Assembly: GCF_020873895.1 (NCBI RefSeq) | Contig: NZ_JAHWGT010000003.1 | Span: 62,001-126,000, forward strand | Direction: 5' to 3' | Source of the DNA: Streptomyces sp. DH12 | GTDB lineage: Bacteria; Actinomycetota; Actinomycetes; Streptomycetales; Streptomycetaceae | Length of the DNA: 64,000 bases | Part shown: positions 51,026 through 59,446 of the stretch, one piece after another | Layout: each line of letters opens with the position of its first letter | How positions within the stretch are numbered: the stretch's first letter is position 1 | Translations under genes and position numbers: made by a program | Notes under the pieces: generated by a model | Told to the model about the DNA's origin: nothing | What the model saw: only the letters and a program-made list of their open reading frames with translations | Database searches by the model: none

Positions 51026-51853
51026 TCAGGACCCCTCGTGGCCGAGCGCCCGGGTGATGGTCCGCATGACCTGCTCCAGCGGCGCGTCGGTGCGGGCCAC
51101 CGCCACGAGGACGTCGCCCTCGTGCGACGCGGTGACCGGGGCCGGCTCCGTGCCGGTCCTGGCCGCCGTGGACCGCCCGGCGCCGATGCCGGTGCCGAAC
51201 GTCCTGCGGACGATCGCGAACGCGTGGTCCAGCTGGGTCTCCACGTCGCCCTTGCCGCCGGCCCGCAGCCAGCGGCGCAGCACGTGGTTGTGCGCGGTGA
51301 CGACGGCGGAGGCGGCCACCTCGGCGAGCAGCGGGTCGTCGTTGCCGTCGTGGTGGTCGCGCTCGTCGAAGTGGCCCAGCAGGTAGCGGGTGAACAGCCG
51401 CTCGTACCGTGCGACGGAGGCGATCTCCCGCTCCCGCAGGGTGGGCACCTCGCGGGTCAGCCGGTAGCGCGCCACGGAGACCGCGGGGGAGGCCGCGTAC
51501 ATCTTCATGACCTCCTTGATGCCCCGGCAGACCGTGTCGAGCGGGTGCTCGTGCGCCGGTGCCGCGTTGAGGACCGCCTCCGCCCGGACCAGGGTGTCGT
51601 CGTGGTCCGGGAAGATCGCCTCCTCCTTGGAGCGGAAGTGGCGGAAGAAGGTCCGGCGGGCGACCCCGGCGGCCGCGGCGATCTCGTCGACCGTCGTGGC
51701 CTCGTACCCCTTGGCGGCGAAGAGCTCCATCGCGGCGGCGGCCAGTTCCCGGCGCATCTTGAGCCGCTGCGCGGCGGCGCGACCGCCGGCGGGGCTCTCC
51801 GGGGTGTCGGTCGGGGTGCCGGCACGGGGTGTCGTCTTGGCGGGCTGGGACAT
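51026..51853 (-). CDS. TetR family regulator of the ccr region
   Basis: A 275-residue regulator. After a disordered N-terminus, the HTH (AAAMELFAAKGYEATTVD then AAGVARRTFFRHFRSKEEAI) is typical TetR; the ligand domain follows and the last 40 residues are an extra C-terminal extension. Neighbours are the double hydroxybutyryl-CoA dehydrogenase and the ccr cluster, so it may sense an acyl-CoA, which is inference. TACGTT lies six bases before the ATG (leaderless). The palindrome CTGCA-TCGG-TGCAG (51866-51879) overlaps this promoter and could be its own operator. Confidence 0.9.
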   Translation of the reverse strand: MSQPAKTTPRAGTPTDTPESPAGGRAAAQRLKMRRELAAAAMELFAAKGYEATTVDEIAAAAGVARRTFFRHFRSKEEAIFPDHDDTLVRAEAVLNAAPAHEHPLDTVCRGIKEVMKMYAASPAVSVARYRLTREVPTLREREIASVARYERLFTRYLLGHFDERDHHDGNDDPLLAEVAASAVVTAHNHVLRRWLRAGGKGDVETQLDHAFAIVRRTFGTGIGAGRSTAARTGTEPAPVTASHEGDVLVAVARTDAPLEQVMRTITRALGHEGS

Positions 51854-51865
51854 GCCCCGAACGTA

Positions 51866-51879
51866 CTGCATCGGTGCAG
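51866..51879. promoter_or_regulatory. Palindrome in the TetR promoter, candidate autoregulatory site
   Basis: CTGCA-TCGG-TGCAG, a 5-4-5 inverted repeat, abuts the -10-like TACGTT (minus strand 51860-51865). Binding there would block transcription of the regulator. Confidence 0.4.
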
Positions 51880-51977
51880 GGGAGCGCGCCCGAGGGGGAG
51901 AGCCGCCCGAGGGTCCGAGCAGCCCGCCCCACTCGTCGTGCGGCCCGTGTGGCCCCGGGCCGTACGTCTCCCCTGGC

Positions 51978-53762
51978 TCAGCGCCGCGCATACTCGCGGA
52001 AGCCGCGCCCCGTCTTGCGGCCCAGGCAGCCGGCGGCGACCAGGTGCTCCAGCAGCGGCGCCGGCGCGAGGCCCGGCTCGCGGAACTCGCGGTGCAGGAC
52101 CCGCTCGATGGCGAGCGAGACGTCGAGGCCGACCACGTCGAGCAGTTCGAACGGGCCCATCGGGTAGCCGCCGCCCAGCTTCATCGCCGCGTCGATGTCG
52201 TCGAGCGTCGCGTAGTGGTCCTGCACCATCTTGATCGCGTTGTTCAGGTAGGGGAAGAGCAGCGCGTTCACGATGAAGCCGGCGCGGTCCCCGCAGTCCA
52301 CCGGGTGCTTGCGGATCCGCGCGGTGACCGACCGGACGGTGGCGTGGACGTCGTCGGCGGTGAGGACCGTGCGGACGACCTCCACCAGCTTCATCGCCGG
52401 GGCCGGGTTGAAGAAGTGCATCCCGACGACGTCCTGCGGGCGCGAGGTGGCGCGGGCGCAGGCGACGACCGGCAGCGAGGACGTGGTGGTGGCCAGGACC
52501 GCGCCCGGCTTGCAGACCTTGTCCAGCGCCGCGAACAGCTGCCGCTTGACGTCCAGGTCCTCGGCGACCGCCTCCACCGCGAGGTCCACGTCGACGAAGG
52601 CGTCGAGCGAGCCGGCGGGGGTGACGCGGGCGAGCGTCTCGTCGCGGGCCTCGGCGGTCATCCGGCCCTTGTCGACGGAGCGGGCCAGGGACTTGATGAT
52701 CCGGGCCTTGGCGGCGTCCGCCTTCTCCTGCGAGCGGGCGGCGAGGACCACGTCGTACCCGGCCTTCGCGAAGACCTCGGCGATACCGGAGGCCATCGTG
52801 CCGGACCCGGCGACGCCGACGGAGCGGACCGTGCGCGGCTCGGCGCCGCCGGCGGCCTCCTCCCGAGGGGTGAGCGCGTCGGGCACCACGGTGCCGCTGT
52901 CGGGCGCCTCGTACGTGTAGAAGCCGCGCCCCGCCTTCCGGCCGGTCAGCCCCGCCTCGCTCAGCTGCTTCAGGATCGGCGCGGGGGCGTGCAGCCGGTC
53001 GCGCGACTCGGCGTACATGGCCTCCAGGACCGTGCGGGCGGTGTCGACGCCGATCAGGTCCAGCAGCGCCAGCGGGCCCATCGGCAGGCCGCAGCCGAGC
53101 CGCATCGCCGCGTCGATGTCCTCCCGGGAGGCGTACTTCGACTCGTACATCGCGGCGGCCTGGTTGAGGTAGCCGAACAGCAGGCCGTCCGCGACGAAGC
53201 CCGGGCGGTCGCCGACGGAGACGGGCTCCTTGCCGAGGGCGTGCGCCAGGTCGGTGACGGCGGCCACGGCCTGCGGCGCGGTCAGCACCGACGACACGAC
53301 CTCGACCAGCTTCATCGCCGGGGCCGGGTTGAAGAAGTGCAGGCCGAGGACGCGCTCGGGGTGGGCGGAGTCGGCGGCGAGCCGCGTCACGGAGAGCGCG
53401 TTGGTGCCGGTGGCGACGATCGCGGAGGGCCGGACGATGCCGTCCAGGGCGCGCAGCACCGCCTGCTTCACCTCGTACGACTCCGGGACCACCTCGATGA
53501 CGAGGTCGGCGTCGGCCGCGGCCTGGAGGTCGGAGAACGTGCGGAAGCGGGAGAGGATGTCGCGCCGCTCCTCCTCGGTGATCCGCTCGCGCGCCACGGA
53601 CCGGGCGGTGGCGGCCTCCAGCGCGGCGACCGCGCGGCGGGCGGCGGCCTGGCTGGTGTCGATGCCGACGACCTCGCGGCCCGCGCGGGCCAGGACCTCG
53701 GCGATACCGGCGCCCATGGTGCCGAGGCCGACGACGGCGATGGTGGAGAGAGGGGTGTCCAT
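51978..53762 (-). CDS. Tandem-duplicated 3-hydroxybutyryl-CoA dehydrogenase
   Basis: A 594-residue protein made of two full copies of the short-chain 3-hydroxyacyl-CoA dehydrogenase. Copy 1 (residues 1-285): GLGTMGAGIAEVLARAG, ALSVTRLA, HFFNPAPAMKLVEVV. Copy 2 (305-594): GSGTMASGIAEVFAKAG, SSLPVVAC, HFFNPAPAMKLVEVV. Both keep the NAD fold and the Ser/His site; copy 2 has Ser for Gly in the loop after the second Gly. It would interconvert acetoacetyl-CoA and 3-hydroxybutyryl-CoA, feeding crotonyl-CoA to Ccr. GGAG lies eight bases before the ATG. Confidence 0.93.
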   Translation of the reverse strand: MDTPLSTIAVVGLGTMGAGIAEVLARAGREVVGIDTSQAAARRAVAALEAATARSVARERITEEERRDILSRFRTFSDLQAAADADLVIEVVPESYEVKQAVLRALDGIVRPSAIVATGTNALSVTRLAADSAHPERVLGLHFFNPAPAMKLVEVVSSVLTAPQAVAAVTDLAHALGKEPVSVGDRPGFVADGLLFGYLNQAAAMYESKYASREDIDAAMRLGCGLPMGPLALLDLIGVDTARTVLEAMYAESRDRLHAPAPILKQLSEAGLTGRKAGRGFYTYEAPDSGTVVPDALTPREEAAGGAEPRTVRSVGVAGSGTMASGIAEVFAKAGYDVVLAARSQEKADAAKARIIKSLARSVDKGRMTAEARDETLARVTPAGSLDAFVDVDLAVEAVAEDLDVKRQLFAALDKVCKPGAVLATTTSSLPVVACARATSRPQDVVGMHFFNPAPAMKLVEVVRTVLTADDVHATVRSVTARIRKHPVDCGDRAGFIVNALLFPYLNNAIKMVQDHYATLDDIDAAMKLGGGYPMGPFELLDVVGLDVSLAIERVLHREFREPGLAPAPLLEHLVAAGCLGRKTGRGFREYARR

Positions 53763-54101
53763 CACGGGACTCCAGGGATGAGTGACGGCTGATGAGGGTG
53801 CCGGGGCGCGGAGGCCGGGGGCGCACGCGCGGGGCGTGGCGTCAGGGGCGTACCGCGCGCTGAGCGCGCCGGGCGGGCGCTTGCCGCGCGCCGCGCGGTG
53901 GAGAGCCGACGGACCCTGTCCCGGAGTCACGTCGTGAAAGGTGCCGAACCGACGGGCACTCGGGGCGGCTGCGTCACCAGGCCGCCCGGAGGAGTGCGGG
54001 GGTTGACCCCGCTCACATGAGGTTAACCGGTGGGTAATGAGCGCGCCAGCCCCCAGGGGTGAGCCATCCGGTGTGATCTGGATCGCAACCCGTCCCGTCG
54101 C
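53763..54101. other. Divergent intergenic region, no gene seen
   Basis: 339 bp between the dehydrogenase and the HEAT-repeat gene. The only AT-rich part, around 54018-54040 (GAGGTTAACCGGTGGGTAA), could be a promoter or regulator site. No open frame with codon bias. Confidence 0.4.
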
Positions 54102-54107
54102 TACCCT
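54102..54107 (+). promoter_or_regulatory. -10 element of the HEAT-repeat gene
   Basis: TACCCT ends seven bases before the ATG at 54115 and there is no ribosome site: a clear leaderless arrangement. Confidence 0.55.
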
Positions 54108-54114
54108 GACCGCC

Positions 54115-54687
54115 ATGGACCCGGAGTTCGGCTCGCTCACCGACCGGCTGGCGGACGAGGCCGGGGACACCGCCGCCTTCCGACGGCTGGCGTCCACGCC
54201 CGACCACGAGGAGCTCGCCGCGGTCCTCACCGCGCCCGGCCGGGAGCTGTGGGCCCGCGAACTCGCCGCGTTCCGGCTGGGCCTCGCCGGCGACCGGCGC
54301 GCCTTCGAGGCGCTGGTGCTCCTCCTCAACCACCGCGACCCCGAGCGCTGCGTCTCCGCCGCGCACGCGCTGCGCCGCCTCGGCGACCCGCGCACCGCGC
54401 GCGCCGCCGCCGCGCTCGCCACCAACGAACTGCGCGTCGCCTACGCGCTGGTGCCGGTAAGGCTGCTGGCCGCGCTGCGCGCCCCCGAGTCCGTACCGGC
54501 CCTGGTCACCGTCCTCGGCCGGCGGCTCGCCCCCGACGACCCGCACTGGCGCGTGGGCGTCGCCTGCGCCGAGGGGCTCGGAACCCTCGCCGACGCCCGC
54601 GCGCGGCCCGTCCTGGAGGCCGCCCGGCGCCATCCGCGCATCGCCCCGGCGGCGGCCGCCGCGCTGGCCCGGCTCCCGGCGTCCTGA
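54115..54687 (+). CDS. HEAT-repeat protein
   Basis: A 190-residue all-helical protein with several HEAT-like repeats (CVSAAHALRRLGDPRTARAA; PALVTVLGRRLAPDDPHW; GVACAEGLGTLADARARPVL). No signal or membrane part, so a cytosolic protein-interaction scaffold. The partner is unknown. A GC-rich simple repeat follows the gene. Confidence 0.85.
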   Translation: MDPEFGSLTDRLADEAGDTAAFRRLASTPDHEELAAVLTAPGRELWARELAAFRLGLAGDRRAFEALVLLLNHRDPERCVSAAHALRRLGDPRTARAAAALATNELRVAYALVPVRLLAALRAPESVPALVTVLGRRLAPDDPHWRVGVACAEGLGTLADARARPVLEAARRHPRIAPAAAAALARLPAS

Positions 54688-54694
54688 CCGATCC

Positions 54695-54795
54695 GGCTCC
54701 CGCCCGCCCGGCCGACCCGACCGACCCGCCCGCCCGACCGACCCGCCCGCCCGGCCGACCCGACCGCCAGGCCGACCCGCCGACCCGGCCGTCCG
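54695..54795. repeat. GACCCGCCC-type simple repeat
   Basis: About 100 bp built of irregular GACCCGCCCGCC, GACCGACCC and GGCCGACCC units between two convergent genes. Non-coding and likely polymorphic. Confidence 0.55.
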
Positions 54796-54815
54796 CCGTC
54801 GCGACGCCGGGGCGG

Positions 54816-55349
54816 TCAGGCGGGGGAGGGGGGCAGCGGGCGGGTGCAGCGCAGCTCCATGAGGGTGGTGCCGCCCACCTTCCACGGCTCGCGCGTGCCG
54901 TCCGGCGTGAACCCGGCCTTCGCGTAGAAGCGGCGCCCCAGCGCGTTGTCCTCCAGCACCCACAGGGACAGCGACCCGTACCCGAGGGACGAGGCCCGCG
55001 CGGTCACCTCCTCCATCAGGGCCCGCCCGACCCCGGTGCCGACGACCTCGGGGAGCGCGTACAGGGCGTACAGCTCGGCCTCGCCCGGACCGGCCCCGGG
55101 ACCGCGGTCGGGGCCGAAGGCCGCCCAGCCCACCACGTCGCCGCCGCGCTCCGCCACCAGGTGCACCACGTGGTGCTCCCGGGCTCGCGCCAACTGCTCG
55201 CGCCGGGCGGCCGTGTCCTCCTCGACGTCCAGCGCGGCGAGGTACGCCACGGGCAGCAGCCCCCGGTAGGCGGAGCGCCAGCCCGCCACCCGGACCCGGG
55301 CCACCGCCGGGCAGTCGGTCTCCACCATCTCCCGCACCCGGGCGCTCAC
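54816..55349 (-). CDS. GNAT family N-acetyltransferase
   Basis: A 177-residue single-domain acetyltransferase. REMVETDCPAVARVRVAGWR opens it; LYALPEVVGTGVGRALMEEV is the acetyl-CoA loop, and NALGRRFYAKAGFTPDGTR the usual ending. Substrate unknown. The GTG start at 55349 overlaps the stop codon of the RidA gene by four bases, with GGAGG seven bases upstream: a two-gene operon. Confidence 0.9.
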   Translation of the reverse strand: MSARVREMVETDCPAVARVRVAGWRSAYRGLLPVAYLAALDVEEDTAARREQLARAREHHVVHLVAERGGDVVGWAAFGPDRGPGAGPGEAELYALYALPEVVGTGVGRALMEEVTARASSLGYGSLSLWVLEDNALGRRFYAKAGFTPDGTREPWKVGGTTLMELRCTRPLPPSPA

Positions 55350-55756
55350 GGCCGCCCCTCCGGCAGGACCGCGAAGGCCTCGACCTCCAGCAGCAGTCCG
55401 GGGCGGAAGAGCGCCGCCACCTGGACGGCCGTGCTCGCCGGCGGGGCCGCAGTGTCGACCACCGCGTCCCTGGCCTCCCGCACCGCCGGCAGGTGCGCCA
55501 CGTCCGTCACGTAGTACGTCAGCTTCACCACGTCGGCGAAGGTCGCGCCGGCGGCGTCGAGGCAGCGGCCCAGGTTCGCGAAGACCTGCCGGGCCTGGGC
55601 CGCCGGGTCGCCCTCGCCGACGATCCGGCCCGCCCCGTCCAGGGCGCACTGCCCCGACACGGCCACGAACCGGCCCGTCCCCCACACCACATGGCTGTAA
55701 CCGGACCCGGGTGCGACCCCCTCGGGGGCCGCCACATGCGTCAGATGCGTCGTCAT
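55346..55756 (-). CDS. RidA family protein (enamine/imine deaminase-like)
   Basis: A 136-residue RidA/YjgF-like protein. VSGQCALDGAGRIVGEGD and YYVTDVAHLPAVREARD fit, but the usual conserved Arg of archetypal RidA appears replaced in the ...STAVQVAALFRPGLLLEVEA ending, so it may be a divergent subfamily without deaminase activity. CACGAT lies six bases before the ATG. Coupled to the acetyltransferase gene downstream. Confidence 0.88.
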   Translation of the reverse strand: MTTHLTHVAAPEGVAPGSGYSHVVWGTGRFVAVSGQCALDGAGRIVGEGDPAAQARQVFANLGRCLDAAGATFADVVKLTYYVTDVAHLPAVREARDAVVDTAAPPASTAVQVAALFRPGLLLEVEAFAVLPEGRP

Positions 55757-55793
55757 GCGGCCATCGTGGGGGACGCCCCGGCTCCGGCGCGCG

Positions 55794-57380
55794 TCAGTTT
55801 CCGCGCGGGAGCGCCCCGCGCGCCCCGTGCACGGGGACGGGAGCGGGGGCGGGCGCCCGCCGGGCGGCGGCGGGTGCGGGCTCCGGTTCCGGCGCGGCCG
55901 GGCACCACGCGTCCGCCCCGGCCCCGCGGTCCCCGGGCGGGACCTCGCCGGTCGCCAGGTACCGGGCGAGGATCCGGTCCGCGCAGGCGTTGCCGCGCAG
56001 GGTCACCCCGTGGTTGCCGCCGCCCCGCTCGACCACCAGCCGGGAGCCCGGCAGCAGTCCGCGGGTGGCCACGGCGCCCTCGTACGGCGTGGCGGCGTCC
56101 TGGTCGGCCTGGAAGAGCAGGACCGGCCCGAGCGCGTCGTTCGCCACGTCGACCGGGGTCAGCGGCGGCACGGGCCAGAACGCGCACGGGGCGTTGTACC
56201 AGGCGTTGTTCCAGGTGGAGAAGGGCGACTTGGCGTGGGCGGCCCAGTGGTCGCGGTGCCACACGTCCCACGACGTGGGCCAGCGCGCGTCGCGGCACTC
56301 CACGGCCGTGTACACCGCGTAGCCGTTGTCGCTCGCGGCGTCCGGCCGGGCGATCGACTCGTACGCGTCGACCAGCGGGCCGGCGTCCCCGTCGACCGCG
56401 TACGCGGCGAACGCCGCGGCCAGCACCGGCCAGTGGCCGTCGTGGTAGGCGCCCGGCAGGTACGTGTCCTCCAGCTCGGCCGGTCCCACCGTGCCGCCCG
56501 CCGGCTCCGCGCGCAGCGCCGAGCGCATCGCGTACCAGCGCGCCTCGACCCGCGCCGGGTCGGTGCCCAGCCGGTACACCGCGTCGTGCCGGGCCACCCA
56601 GGCGAGGAACGCCTTGTGGCGGGCGTCGAAGGCGTGATTCTGCGCCATGTTCGCGTCGTACCAGACCCCGCCCGGGTGCACGACGGAGTCCAGCACCGCC
56701 CGCCGCACGCGGTGCGGGTAGAGCTTGGCGTACACCGCGCCGAGGTAGGTGCCGTACGAGTAGCCCAGGTAGTTGATCCGGGGCGCGCCGAGCGCCGCGC
56801 GGATCGCGTCCAGGTCGCGTGCGGTGCTCACGGTGTCCATGAACGGCAGCAGCCGGCCGTGCTTCCCGTCGCACGCCCGGGCGAACGCCGCCGCCCGGGC
56901 CAGGCCGGCCCGCTCCTCGCGCTGGTCGCGCGGGACCGAGTCGGGGCGCACGGGCGCGAAGTGGCCGGGCCGGCAGTCCAGGGCCGGCCGGCTGGCGCCG
57001 ACGCCCCGCGGGTCGAACCCGATCACGTCGTACTGCGCGGCGACGGAGGCCGGCAGGGACGACGCGACGAAGCCGGCCAGCGTGCGGCCGCTCCCGCCGG
57101 GGCCGCCGGGGTTGACCAGCAGCGGTCCCTGCGAGGTGCGGGCGGTGTGCCGGATCCTGGAGAGGGCGAGCGTGATCCGCTCGCCCTCCGGTGCGGCGTG
57201 GTCGAGCGGCACCGGGAGGGTGGCGCACTCCAGCTTCGGGTACTGCTGCGTGGCGCACGCCGACCAGCGCAGCGGCGTGCGGGGCTCCGGCGCGGACGGT
57301 TCGGCGGCCGACGGCGCGGCGGTGACGGCCCCCGCGACCAGCGCGCCGGCGGCGATGAGTACTCCTGCGCGTTTCTGCAT
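55794..57380 (-). CDS. Secreted alpha/beta hydrolase, tripeptidyl-aminopeptidase (Tap/SlpD)-like
   Basis: A 528-residue exported hydrolase. Signal peptide in residues 1-27 (AGALVAGAVTAAPSAAEP). LLVNPGGPGGSGR forms the oxyanion loop, YLGYSYGTYLGAVY holds the nucleophile Ser, FQADQDAATP the Asp and GGGNHGVTL the His, all in order. The C-terminal domain with ADRILARYLATGEVP matches the TAP-like C-terminal family. It probably removes tripeptides from the ends of extracellular proteins. GAGACT lies six bases before the ATG. The Ala/Pro tail after residue 495 is low complexity. Confidence 0.92.
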   Translation of the reverse strand: MQKRAGVLIAAGALVAGAVTAAPSAAEPSAPEPRTPLRWSACATQQYPKLECATLPVPLDHAAPEGERITLALSRIRHTARTSQGPLLVNPGGPGGSGRTLAGFVASSLPASVAAQYDVIGFDPRGVGASRPALDCRPGHFAPVRPDSVPRDQREERAGLARAAAFARACDGKHGRLLPFMDTVSTARDLDAIRAALGAPRINYLGYSYGTYLGAVYAKLYPHRVRRAVLDSVVHPGGVWYDANMAQNHAFDARHKAFLAWVARHDAVYRLGTDPARVEARWYAMRSALRAEPAGGTVGPAELEDTYLPGAYHDGHWPVLAAAFAAYAVDGDAGPLVDAYESIARPDAASDNGYAVYTAVECRDARWPTSWDVWHRDHWAAHAKSPFSTWNNAWYNAPCAFWPVPPLTPVDVANDALGPVLLFQADQDAATPYEGAVATRGLLPGSRLVVERGGGNHGVTLRGNACADRILARYLATGEVPPGDRGAGADAWCPAAPEPEPAPAAARRAPAPAPVPVHGARGALPRGN

Positions 57381-57535
57381 CCGGCCAGTCTCGGGGGCGC
57401 GGCGGCCCGTTCCCGTCCGGACGTCCTCGATCCACCCGGACGTGACCCGATCGGGGGCGCGCCCGCGCGCCCCCGGACCCGCCCCGGGCGGCGCACCGGG
57501 CCCGCGCCGCGTGCGAGGTCGCCCGCTCGCGCGGG

Positions 57536-58579
57536 TCAGAGGAGGGTGAGCTGGGTGGGCTCCGCGGCCGGGGCATCACCGCGCCCGGGTGCGGTGATGC
57601 GGCGCGCCTCGCCCCGCCCCGCCGGCCCGATCCCGAACTCCGCGGCGAACTCGTGCACCTGACGCGTGATCCGGCGCTGGTACCACGTCGGCGCGTACGC
57701 GCCCCCGGCGTACATCCGCTCGTAGCGCGGTACGAGGTGCGGGTGGTGGCGGTGCAGCCACTGCGTGTACCACTCGCGGGCGCCGGGGCGCAGGTGCAGC
57801 GCGAGCGGCGTGACCGAGGTGGCGCCCGCGTCGGCGACGGCCCGGACGGTGGCGCGCAGCTGTTCGGGGCTGTCGCCGAGGAAGGGGATGACCGGCGCCA
57901 TCAGCACCCCGCAGCCGATGCCGGCGTCCGCGAGGGTCCGCACCACGTCGAGGCGCCGCTCGGGGGCGGGCGTGCCGGGCTCGACCGTCCGCCACAGCTC
58001 CCGGTCGGTGAAGCCAACCGACACCGACACCCCGACGTCGGTCACCTCGGCCGCCTGGCGCAGGAGGTCCAGGTCCCGCAGGATCAGGGTGCCCTTGGTG
58101 AGGATCGAGAAGGGGTTGGCGCGGTCGCGCAGCGCCTCGATGATCCCGGGCATGAGCCGGTAGCGGCCCTCCGCCCGCTGGTAGCAGTCGACGTTCGTGC
58201 CCATCGCGACGTGCGCGCCCTGCCAGCGGGGCGAGGCGAGCTGGCGGCGCAGCACCTCCGGGGCGTTGACCTTGACCACGATCTGGGTGTCGAAGCCGAC
58301 GCCCGTGTCGAGGTCGAGGTAGGCGTGCGTGCGGCGGGCGAAGCAGTAGACGCAGGCGTGGGTGCAGCCGCGGTAGGGGTTGACGGTCCACTCGAAGGGC
58401 ATGCGGGAGGCGCCGGGCACCCGGTTGAGGATCGAGCGGGCCCTGACCTCGTGGAACGTGATGCCGCGGAACTCCGGCGCGTCGAACGTGCGGGTGGTGA
58501 CCGCGTCCGTCCCGAAGAGCGCGGCCTCGCCCGCCCCGGCCGCGTCCTCGGGGCGGTCCCCCAGGTTGTCCCAGCGCAT
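57536..58579 (-). CDS. Rv2578c-family radical SAM protein
   Basis: A 347-residue iron-sulfur enzyme. The radical SAM cluster Cys are C72, C76 and C79 (GCTHACVYCFAR). The C-terminus ends EPTQLTLL, like the QLxLF/QLxLL motif that binds the DNA polymerase sliding clamp. An SOS-box-like GAAC-N4-GTTC lies 42 bases before the ATG. I recall the mycobacterial homologue Rv2578c among LexA-controlled genes. Together these suggest a DNA-damage role, perhaps repairing lesions like spore photoproduct lyase, but the reaction is unknown. GGAGG lies five bases before the start. Confidence 0.9.
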   Translation of the reverse strand: MRWDNLGDRPEDAAGAGEAALFGTDAVTTRTFDAPEFRGITFHEVRARSILNRVPGASRMPFEWTVNPYRGCTHACVYCFARRTHAYLDLDTGVGFDTQIVVKVNAPEVLRRQLASPRWQGAHVAMGTNVDCYQRAEGRYRLMPGIIEALRDRANPFSILTKGTLILRDLDLLRQAAEVTDVGVSVSVGFTDRELWRTVEPGTPAPERRLDVVRTLADAGIGCGVLMAPVIPFLGDSPEQLRATVRAVADAGATSVTPLALHLRPGAREWYTQWLHRHHPHLVPRYERMYAGGAYAPTWYQRRITRQVHEFAAEFGIGPAGRGEARRITAPGRGDAPAAEPTQLTLL

Positions 58580-58620
58580 GGCGGCCTCCTCGGTCGGTCG
58601 TGACGTACGACCTCACAATA

Positions 58621-58632
58621 GAACAACTGTTC
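58621..58632. promoter_or_regulatory. Candidate LexA SOS box
   Basis: GAACAACTGTTC matches the GAAC-N4-GTTC core of the Gram-positive/actinobacterial LexA box. It lies between the radical SAM gene (minus) and the SRPBCC gene (plus); TATTGT next to it on the minus strand (58615-58620) is a likely -10. LexA bound here would block RNA polymerase. Confidence 0.6.
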
Positions 58633-58720
58633 CCATGATCGCCGCATGGCCGGATTTGGGTCCCCGTGCCGCAGGTGGTTGGCTGGAGCCTCCGAAAGAC
58701 GATTGCTGGAGGTCAAAGCG

Positions 58721-59164
58721 ATGGCGCAGGTCGAGGCCACGACGGAGCGGGTCATCGCGGCGGACGCGGAGACCGTGTTCGACGCGCTGGCCGACTACAA
58801 GGACACCCGCGCGAAGCTCCTGCCCGAGCAGTTCAGCGCGTACGAGGTGCGCGAGGGCGGCGACGGCGAGGGCACCCTCGTCCACTGGCGGCTCCAGGCC
58901 ACCAGCAAGCGCGTCCGCGACTGCCTGCTGGAGGTCACGGAGCCCACGGACGGGCAGCTCGTGGAGAAGGACCGCAACTCCTCCATGGTCACCACCTGGA
59001 CGGTCACCCCCGCCGGGGAGGGCCGCGCCCGGGCCGTCGTCACCACGGTGTGGGACGGCGCCGGCGGCGTCGGCGGCTTCTTCGAGCGCGCCTTCGCCCC
59101 CAAGGGCCTCGGCCGGATCTACGACGCCGTCCTGGCCAACCTCGCCGCCGAGGTCGAGAAGTAG
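58721..59164 (+). CDS. SRPBCC (START/polyketide-cyclase-like) family protein
   Basis: A 147-residue helix-grip protein (MAQVEATTERVIAADAETVF at the start; FERAFAPKGLGRIYDAVLA near the end). Such proteins bind a hydrophobic ligand or act as stand-alone cyclases; the ligand is unknown. The start at 58721 is set by GGAGG eight bases upstream; an earlier start at 58646 lacks a site. The region upstream is shared with the SOS-like box. Confidence 0.9.
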   Translation: MAQVEATTERVIAADAETVFDALADYKDTRAKLLPEQFSAYEVREGGDGEGTLVHWRLQATSKRVRDCLLEVTEPTDGQLVEKDRNSSMVTTWTVTPAGEGRARAVVTTVWDGAGGVGGFFERAFAPKGLGRIYDAVLANLAAEVEK

Positions 59165-59177
59165 CCGCGACGGCGTG

Positions 59178-59223
59178 ACCGGTGCGGGCGGCCGCTCCTC
59201 GGAGCCTCCCGCCCGTCACCGGT
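59178..59223 (+). terminator. Hairpin terminator after the SRPBCC gene
   Basis: Arms ACCGGTGCGGGCGG (59178-59191) and its complement (about 59208-59223, one bulged base) enclose an inner GCTCC-TC-GGAGC hairpin. It starts 14 bases after the stop codon. The remaining 220 bp to the next gene shows no gene. Confidence 0.65.
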
Positions 59224-59446
59224 TCGAGTGGACTTCTCCCGCCTCTTGCCCGGCGCCGGGCAAGGGTCCACCGGGGCACGGCACCCCCGAAACCGCAGGA
59301 CCGGCGGGGCGCCGCCCATCCGCCGACGACCCCGACCCGACCCGCCCGCCGCCCTCCCGTCTGCAATGCCCCACTTGATCACCCTCCGCGTGTGATGCGA
59401 ACAATGGCGCCCCGGACGTGAGCGGCGAGACGAGGGGAGCGGTTTC

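Noticed and set aside
54695-54795. Possible origin iterons or CRISPR in the GACCCGCCC tract
   Set aside because: No spacers, no DnaA boxes, no AT-rich unwinding region; simple repeat.
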